NCBI RefSeq assembly: GCF_014323665.1
Contig: NZ_JABVEB010000005.1
Span: 45,678 to 109,677, forward strand
From: Actinomadura sp. HBU206391
GTDB lineage: Bacteria; Actinomycetota; Actinomycetes; Streptosporangiales; Streptosporangiaceae
Reading direction: 5' to 3'
Length of the DNA: 64,000 nucleotides
A model generated the notes under the pieces. It searched no databases. It saw only the letters and a program-made list of their open reading frames with translations, and was not told the origin of the DNA. Below are positions 59,124-64,000 of the stretch, in pieces; the first letter of the stretch is position 1; each line of letters begins with the position of its first letter. A program made the position numbers and the translations under genes.

Positions 59124-60103
59124 TGACGTGGATCTCCGAGCTTGAGGAAGAAGAGCAGACCCTTGAGCGACTAATAGCCGAGAAAATGCAGGTTGATTCA
59201 GGTAGTCTCAGACTTTCTGTCTCCTCGCTCAAGCGTCGCTTGGAAGAGGTGCGCGCTCGCCTGAGCAGTGCCACCAGGCCGCAATTGGAGATCCGTCTGG
59301 TCGGTACAGCAATCAATGATCACGAGGTCAGGCTAGAACTTCTCGGGCCCTTTTTGGAAGAATTGCAGCAAACGGTCTCCTCGATCGGGCAGGCGTTGCG
59401 AGGTAGCGCAACCGCTGCAAGCTCTATTCCCAAGGAGGTCAGAGATCAGACGGCGCTAAGTTACAATGCTTCGGGACCTGGTTCTGTCGTGCTCTACCTT
59501 CGAGCCCCATCTGATCCACGAGTAGCGGAAGAAATTCCCTATCCGGAGCTACTAGACGAGCGGACTAAGCCACTAGCAGTTGCCGCTATTGAACGCCTGC
59601 TCGCGCTAGCACAACACGCCCGTAGTGGCACGCCAGATGACTCGCTAGTTGACGACGTTTATCCCCTCGGGCCTCGTACGTATAAGCATCTAAATAGTCT
59701 AGTTCGACTAATAAGCGACAGTGAGACGGATGCAGAATTTACTCTTTCTGCTCCGATTGAGGGCGAGCTTAATGCATCTTTGGATGCCGTCGCCGCTCGT
59801 CGCATCCATGATGTTCTTAAGCAAACGAGAGTTGCTGAGGAATTTCAAGAGATCGTGGGTGAACTTCGGGGCGTAAGTAGTATTCGTAATGCATTTGAAG
59901 TTATCACGCCCGAGGGAAGAGTTATTACTGGAAAGGTGCGCGAGGATCTAGTTCCGTCTCTGCGGAATTGGTACGAGAAACCTGTTATAGCCTCGCTTGA
60001 GGTGACTGTATCTCGATCACTTACGACCGGACTAGAGCGTCGGCGACACCTTTTGACTGGGTTGGCTGATGCAAGACCATACGACGTTGGAAGTGGCGTC
60101 TAG
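59123..60103 (+). CDS. Coiled-coil partner protein of unknown function
   Basis: 326 aa. GGAGGTG stands five bases before ATG 59123. Residues 5-52 form a coiled coil (LEEEEQTLERLIAEKMQV, SSLKRRLEEVRARL), followed by two similar alpha/beta blocks starting at EIRLVGTAINDHEVRLELLG and at about residue 215, with PGSVVLYLRAPSD and YKHLNSLVRLISDSETDAEF. No catalytic motif or family is recognised. The AT-rich codon use (TTA, ATA, AAT) marks recent acquisition. By overlap it is the obligate partner of the nucleotidyltransferase and may be its effector or inhibitor. Confidence 0.7.
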   Translation: MTWISELEEEEQTLERLIAEKMQVDSGSLRLSVSSLKRRLEEVRARLSSATRPQLEIRLVGTAINDHEVRLELLGPFLEELQQTVSSIGQALRGSATAASSIPKEVRDQTALSYNASGPGSVVLYLRAPSDPRVAEEIPYPELLDERTKPLAVAAIERLLALAQHARSGTPDDSLVDDVYPLGPRTYKHLNSLVRLISDSETDAEFTLSAPIEGELNASLDAVAARRIHDVLKQTRVAEEFQEIVGELRGVSSIRNAFEVITPEGRVITGKVREDLVPSLRNWYEKPVIASLEVTVSRSLTTGLERRRHLLTGLADARPYDVGSGV

Positions 60104-60760
60104 GACGGCCTATGTATTACGGTTGCACGATACTTGGCGTTCAAGTTAGCGGCGCTATCTAGTGGCTCGTCTCCGAACGTTGGCCGGTAATTGATTCGGA
60201 TCAAGTCGCCAAATGCAGGCCATGACGATCGCTTGGGTGGCCGGCCGCCGTGCGTGGCAGGGCGATCGGCTGCCGCGCCGCGTTCCGGTCCTCGGGCCGT
60301 AGCCGGCCCTGCGGTCCAGGTCGGCTTGCCACCGCGTAGGAGGGTGCTGCTGACGGCAACGGTGACGGCAACGACGGCAACCGCCGACAGGCATGGGCGT
60401 ACGTCGACCGCCGCTCTACCTCGGCTGACGGGCCGGCAGCAGGGCAGTTGCTACTCCTGAAAAGCGGAAGGTCGGCGGTTCGACCCCGCCCCTGCCCACC
60501 TACGTGATCAACAAAAACCGGCCCCTGAGCCTGGAAGTAATCCGCATCAGGCGGTTGACCCATTCCGGCTGCTTTGACGCTCACCGGGAGGAACTTCGCC
60601 ATCATCGGACCATAGATGTCCCGGTAACAGTCGGTATGGCGCTTTGTGGGGGCGACACTAGAGGCTGGCGCCGGCCGGGGGCCTGCCCGGTAGCCTTGCT
60701 GAAATGATCGCGATCGATGGTCCGGGTACGGGTCTACTTTTGAAGTAGGGGTGTTGCCGA
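60104..60760. other. Gene-free region with a tRNA-Phe scar
   Basis: Apart from the tRNA remnant at 60457-60500, the stretch contains only frames that run antisense over the tRNA sequence or lack start signals. GACGGCAACGGTGACGGCAA at about 60352 is a short direct repeat. No gene is supported. Confidence 0.45.
60457..60500 (+). other. Attachment-site scar: 3' part of a tRNA-Phe(GAA)
   Basis: CTGAAAA (anticodon loop, GAA) is followed by GCGGA, the variable loop, the T arm GGCGGTTCGACCCCGCC and the acceptor half CTGCCCA plus CC. The bases before the loop do not pair with the anticodon stem and the D arm is missing, so only the 3' part of the tRNA is present. Confidence 0.75.
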
Positions 60761-61666
60761 ATGGATTCGCTGCGGGTGACAAAACTTCCGCGACGCGCCC
60801 TCGTCCTTGGCGCTCTTGGTCTCGGCGCATCCAGCCTCGCAGCCATCTCCACGATCACACTCTGGCCCGAACCCGCCGAGCGCCTCACCGCCATTCGTAA
60901 TTTTTCGCTCAAGGGGGCCACCGGCCACACTGACGTCGTCTTCTCGGTTGCGTTCAGCCCAGACGGCCGCATCGCGGCCAGTGGCAGCGGCGACAGGACC
61001 GTGCGGCTGTGGGATGTGGCGACCGGACGCGCCACCGCCACCCTCACCGGCCACACCGACTGGGTCACTGCTGTGGCGTTCAGCCCGGACGGCCACACCG
61101 TGGCCACCACCGGCCGCGACGACACTGTGCGGCTGTGGGATGTTGCGGCCAAGCGCGCCACCGCCACCCTGACCGACCCTGGTGGCATCGGCGGCGACGT
61201 GATGGCGTTCAGCCCGGACGGCAAAGCCGTGGCCGCCGGATACGGCGGCGCCGTGCAGTTGTGGGACGTGGCGACCCGGCGCACCACCGCCACCCTCGAC
61301 GGCGACAGTGCCCTCGAGTCGCTGGCGTTCAGCCCGGACGGCACAACCCTGGCCAGCACATGGTGTGACGGCGCCGTGCGGCTATGGGACGTGGCGACCC
61401 GGCGCAACATCGCCACCCAACGCGGCGACAGCGCGGTCCTGTCGCTGGCGTTCAGCCCGGACGGCAAAACCCTGGCCAGCGCAGACGGAGGCGCCGTGCG
61501 GCTATGGGACCTGGCGACCCAGCGCACCACCGCTACCCTTACCACCAGCGAGGGCCCCTTCGACGGCCCTGTCGTCGGCATTCACTCACTGACGTTCAGC
61601 CCGGACGGCCACACCCTGGCAGGCCAGGGAACCGACAACACCCTACGGCTGTGGAAGATCCGATGA
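60761..61666 (+). CDS. WD40-repeat protein with N-terminal signal/anchor
   Basis: 301 aa. RRALVLGALGLGASSLAAIS after a basic start looks like a signal sequence (Tat-like RR) or membrane anchor. At least five WD40 blades follow, each with FSPDG and LWDVAT/LWDLAT elements (SVAFSPDGRIAASGSGDRTV, AVAFSPDGHTVATTGRDD and others), ending LRLWKIR, which closes the propeller. The blades are very alike even at DNA level, a sign of recent duplication. WD40 proteins of this kind are scaffolds; no partner kinase is adjacent. GTAGGGGT precedes the ATG. Confidence 0.85.
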   Translation: MDSLRVTKLPRRALVLGALGLGASSLAAISTITLWPEPAERLTAIRNFSLKGATGHTDVVFSVAFSPDGRIAASGSGDRTVRLWDVATGRATATLTGHTDWVTAVAFSPDGHTVATTGRDDTVRLWDVAAKRATATLTDPGGIGGDVMAFSPDGKAVAAGYGGAVQLWDVATRRTTATLDGDSALESLAFSPDGTTLASTWCDGAVRLWDVATRRNIATQRGDSAVLSLAFSPDGKTLASADGGAVRLWDLATQRTTATLTTSEGPFDGPVVGIHSLTFSPDGHTLAGQGTDNTLRLWKIR

Positions 61667-61846
61667 TCTCCTAACACCTCACGACGAGCGACAGCCTCAC
61701 GTGAGGCGGTGTGACCGTCTCGCTTTCACGGGCCATCAGCCAGGATGGTCTAGTGGTATATCGGGGCAACCGCGCGCTGTCGTACGTACGACTCACCGAG
61801 GTGAGGGGCGTACGGAAAAGACCTCAATGCACATCTTTCCTTATGT
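61667..61846. other. Intergenic between the two propeller genes
   Basis: No gene seen. The last bases contain the leaderless-type promoter of the 61859 gene. Confidence 0.35.
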
Positions 61847-61859
61847 TACGTTTCCGGGA
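61847..61859 (+). promoter_or_regulatory. Candidate leaderless -10 box for the 61859 gene
   Basis: TACGTT at 61847-61852 lies six bases before ATG 61859; CGGG is too close to the ATG to be a normal ribosome binding site. Confidence 0.4.
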
Positions 61860-63745
61860 TGACGGCGCAAATCACCGCAATGACTTTCATGGAGACGGTC
61901 GACGTTCTGGTCGTCGCCAGAGCGGATGGCAGGATAGAATCCTGGGCTTTCGACGGCTCGCGCACATCGCGGATCGTGCATGAGACCTCGGGAGATCCCA
62001 TACTCGATCTGGCGAGCGACGGCCCGCTGATCCTCGGCGTCACAGAACAGCGCCTGTTGGTCTGGAACACCGAAATGCAACTCCAGAGCGAACACACGCT
62101 GGCGTATCCTGTGCACTTCATCGCGGTGACGCCGGACCACTTCTGGCTGGCCGGGGACTCGCACGTCGCCCGCCTGGAGCGCGAGTCGGACGGTGTGCGA
62201 TGGAGCCCGATCTCAGCGGGAGAGACGACCGATTTCGATGTCCATCCATCGGAAGCACGCTGGGTCGTGGTGAAGGACGGCACCCGTGTCCGCGTGCACG
62301 ATGCCGATACCGGCGAGGAGATGCACGTGTGGGCCGCGCGCAAGGGAACACAGCACTTGTCGGTGCGCTTCACGGAAAAGCCCGAGTATCTTTGGAAGGT
62401 CGCCAACCGTGATTGGGACCTGGAGCGGGTGACGGCCAAAACCGGCCGGCCTGCCAAGCGCAACGAGCAGTTCGTGACCAAGCTCCAGAGCGCATGGGCG
62501 GGACCGCTCGCGATATCCTCCGACCGTCGCCGTCTCGCCATATTGCAGACCGGCCGGGATGTAATGATCTGGGATCTGGACATCGGCCGGCCGGAGTTCT
62601 ATGCCGAGCCGGTGATCGACCTTTCCAGTGAGAAGGTGCTGGCGAGTCTGAGTCGTGTCCCGAGGTTCGCACCAATGGCCCCCGGCTTCGTCAAGGTGAC
62701 CGCCCGTCGCCGTCAGCCGAGCCGTGAAGCGAAGGTGACCGCGCTCGCAATCTCCAAGGACGGGGCGATGGTGGCACTGGGCGACAGGGAGGGGGCGGTC
62801 CACCGCTGCGACGTCGCGACGGGAGGGCTGGAACGACTGGGCGCGAAGGCGTGGACGGTGCCTCCGCGCTGTACCGGTAGGGCCTGGTGGCGCGGTGGCG
62901 CCGAGCACGGGGTGCGCGATGGCGAGCATTGGACCATACGGCAGGGTCGGCTCGCCAGGCTTGATTTCGACCACCCCGGCCGCACCGATGGCGTGGAGCT
63001 TGACGGATTCCCGCTCAACGACGATTGGGGCCGGATGCGTCACACGCCGTCGCTGTTCTTCCGCGGCGACCTAGTCTGGTTCGCCGACCGAGTATTCATC
63101 GGCGCTTGGGAAGTCTCGACGGGACGTCGCGTATGGCGCAGCGAAACACGCGAGCAAATGCATCTCGTCGGTGACGCCGCGTACTCGATCATGAACCGCG
63201 TCCCGGGACGGCTCACCCTCATGCGGTTCGATCTGAACACGCGTGAGCTTGACGAATTCGGTGAAGTCGCCACTGGCCTGTCGGAGACGTGGTGGTCACT
63301 GCGCGCGGTCGGGCCGCACCTGATCGCCGTTGCCGGCCGGAACGACAGCTGTTATCCGATCGATTTGGCCGAGCCTGCGCTGAAACGCAGACTCCCCGGG
63401 CGCATCCACCACGATCCCCACGACGACCACCGGATATTCTATGAGGTGCGCGATGGATATGCGGTCACCGATCTGCGTGACCCTGAGGCGGAGCCGGCGG
63501 TGCGGGAGTTCGCCGATCCGATCCGCAACATGGACCCGTATATCGAGCTCAGCGACGGCCGCGTCGTGGGGTGGAACGATAGAACCAAGCGGGTCACCAT
63601 CGCCTCTCGTCTGACCGGTGAGCTCCTCGAGCACTATCCCGGGCACGGCCATCCGCCGCATGCCTTCTTCGTCTCCGCCGACGAACGCAAACTGCTCACG
63701 GTGGACGTCACGGATTCTGTGCGCACGTGGCGACTCGATCGATAG
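61859..63745 (+). CDS. Large beta-propeller (WD40-like) protein, 628 aa
   Basis: No signal peptide is seen, so it is cytoplasmic. Degenerate WD-type blades recur through the protein: VARADGRIESWAFDGS, LLVWNTEMQLQSEHTL, VKDGTRVRVHDADTGEEM, ILQTGRDVMIWDLDIG, ALAISKDGAMVALGDREGAV, FFVSADERKLLTVDV and a closing SVRTWRLDR. About twelve to fourteen blades would give two seven-bladed propellers. Trp is unusually frequent. No enzyme domain is visible. Such tandem propellers are found in bacterial conflict and signalling loci as sensors or scaffolds, and its position beside the WD40 gene in an accessory region fits either. Confidence 0.75.
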   Translation: MTAQITAMTFMETVDVLVVARADGRIESWAFDGSRTSRIVHETSGDPILDLASDGPLILGVTEQRLLVWNTEMQLQSEHTLAYPVHFIAVTPDHFWLAGDSHVARLERESDGVRWSPISAGETTDFDVHPSEARWVVVKDGTRVRVHDADTGEEMHVWAARKGTQHLSVRFTEKPEYLWKVANRDWDLERVTAKTGRPAKRNEQFVTKLQSAWAGPLAISSDRRRLAILQTGRDVMIWDLDIGRPEFYAEPVIDLSSEKVLASLSRVPRFAPMAPGFVKVTARRRQPSREAKVTALAISKDGAMVALGDREGAVHRCDVATGGLERLGAKAWTVPPRCTGRAWWRGGAEHGVRDGEHWTIRQGRLARLDFDHPGRTDGVELDGFPLNDDWGRMRHTPSLFFRGDLVWFADRVFIGAWEVSTGRRVWRSETREQMHLVGDAAYSIMNRVPGRLTLMRFDLNTRELDEFGEVATGLSETWWSLRAVGPHLIAVAGRNDSCYPIDLAEPALKRRLPGRIHHDPHDDHRIFYEVRDGYAVTDLRDPEAEPAVREFADPIRNMDPYIELSDGRVVGWNDRTKRVTIASRLTGELLEHYPGHGHPPHAFFVSADERKLLTVDVTDSVRTWRLDR

Positions 63746-64000
63746 AGACGGCCTGGCCCGGAAACCTGCTCAGAGCAGGGCACAGGCAGCGCCGAAACCT
63801 CACAGGTTCGGTGGCGTGTTGTGGTTGGTCCGGCAGTTCCGCGGCTCAAAGGGCCTAGAGATCATCGGCCGGGAGCGTGCATTCGGGGCCACCGAACCGA
63901 CATGACCAGTGCGTCACGCAACCTTGGCCGGGTAACTGGTGGGACCCCTCCCGCTTCCGTAGACACCGTGCCAAGTGGTACGACGGTCTACGAGGAGATT
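63746..64000. other. Right edge, hairpin and no gene
   Basis: CCGAAACCT and AGGTTCGGTGGCG at 63791-63816 form an imperfect hairpin about 45 bases after the last stop and may terminate transcription. Beyond it I see no gene before the window ends. Confidence 0.4.

Noticed and set aside
60201..60830. Antisense frame over the tRNA-Phe scar (contains GRGRTADLPLFR)
   Set aside because: This peptide is a well-known artefact of translating across a tRNA-Phe sequence on the opposite strand.

Overview
The window is very GC-rich, uses GTG and TTG starts freely, and carries a complete FHA/PP2C/RodA/PBP/Ser-Thr kinase cell-division cluster with CrgA and a class E sortase next to it. This points to a filamentous actinomycete; several family choices (GPP34 protein, FG-GAP secreted protein, DUF6247-like protein) suggest a Streptosporangiales or Thermomonosporaceae relative, but the genus is inference.

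Layout. 0.4-8.7 kb: a small hypothetical protein, a secreted FG-GAP beta-propeller protein, a two-component system divergent from a GT2 glycosyltransferase, a small membrane protein, an acyl-CoA synthetase and a divergent second EF-Tu with a structured leader. 9-20 kb: an MFS transporter divergent from arginine deiminase, an RsbW-like ATPase, a PAS/GAF histidine kinase, a TPP-riboswitch-controlled CytX-type permease, a rhodanese, an SSI-like lipoprotein, an Fpg/Nei glycosylase, TenA and a GPP34 protein. 20-36 kb: a decayed molybdoprotein/fasciclin fusion, tRNA-Leu(CAG), then fhaA-fhaB-pstP-rodA-pbpA-pknA-pknB, a strong terminator, and on the other strand trpG, a small membrane protein, sortase and a DUF881 protein; then crgA, rhomboid and cyclophilin. 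36-51 kb: DEAD-box helicase, a pyruvate-dehydrogenase-like enzyme, a minimal class II lanthipeptide locus (lanA-lanM), a DHFR/RibD-like reductase, composite pseudogenes, a MocR regulator divergent from an MFS exporter, a SolA-type oxidase, a thioesterase and a GNAT. 51.7-64 kb is accessory: truncated genes, two integrase C-terminal fossils, 3' remnants of tRNA-Ala and tRNA-Phe (old attachment sites), one complete IS4-type element, an AT-richer coupled nucleotidyltransferase/coiled-coil pair that looks like a toxin-antitoxin or defence module, and two beta-propeller proteins.

How the parts work together. The central cluster couples Ser/Thr phosphorylation (PknA, PknB, PstP), FHA readers and peptidoglycan synthesis (RodA, PbpA) with division (CrgA). 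CytX and TenA are both thiamine-precursor salvage functions. The main candidates for undescribed biology are the orphan lanthipeptide with a compact two-cysteine core, the nucleotidyltransferase/coiled-coil pair, a family of inverted repeats at convergent gene ends, and a set of apparently leaderless genes with a recurring TANNNT box 6-7 nt before the start codon. All functional calls rest on reading sequence and motifs; no database search was run.
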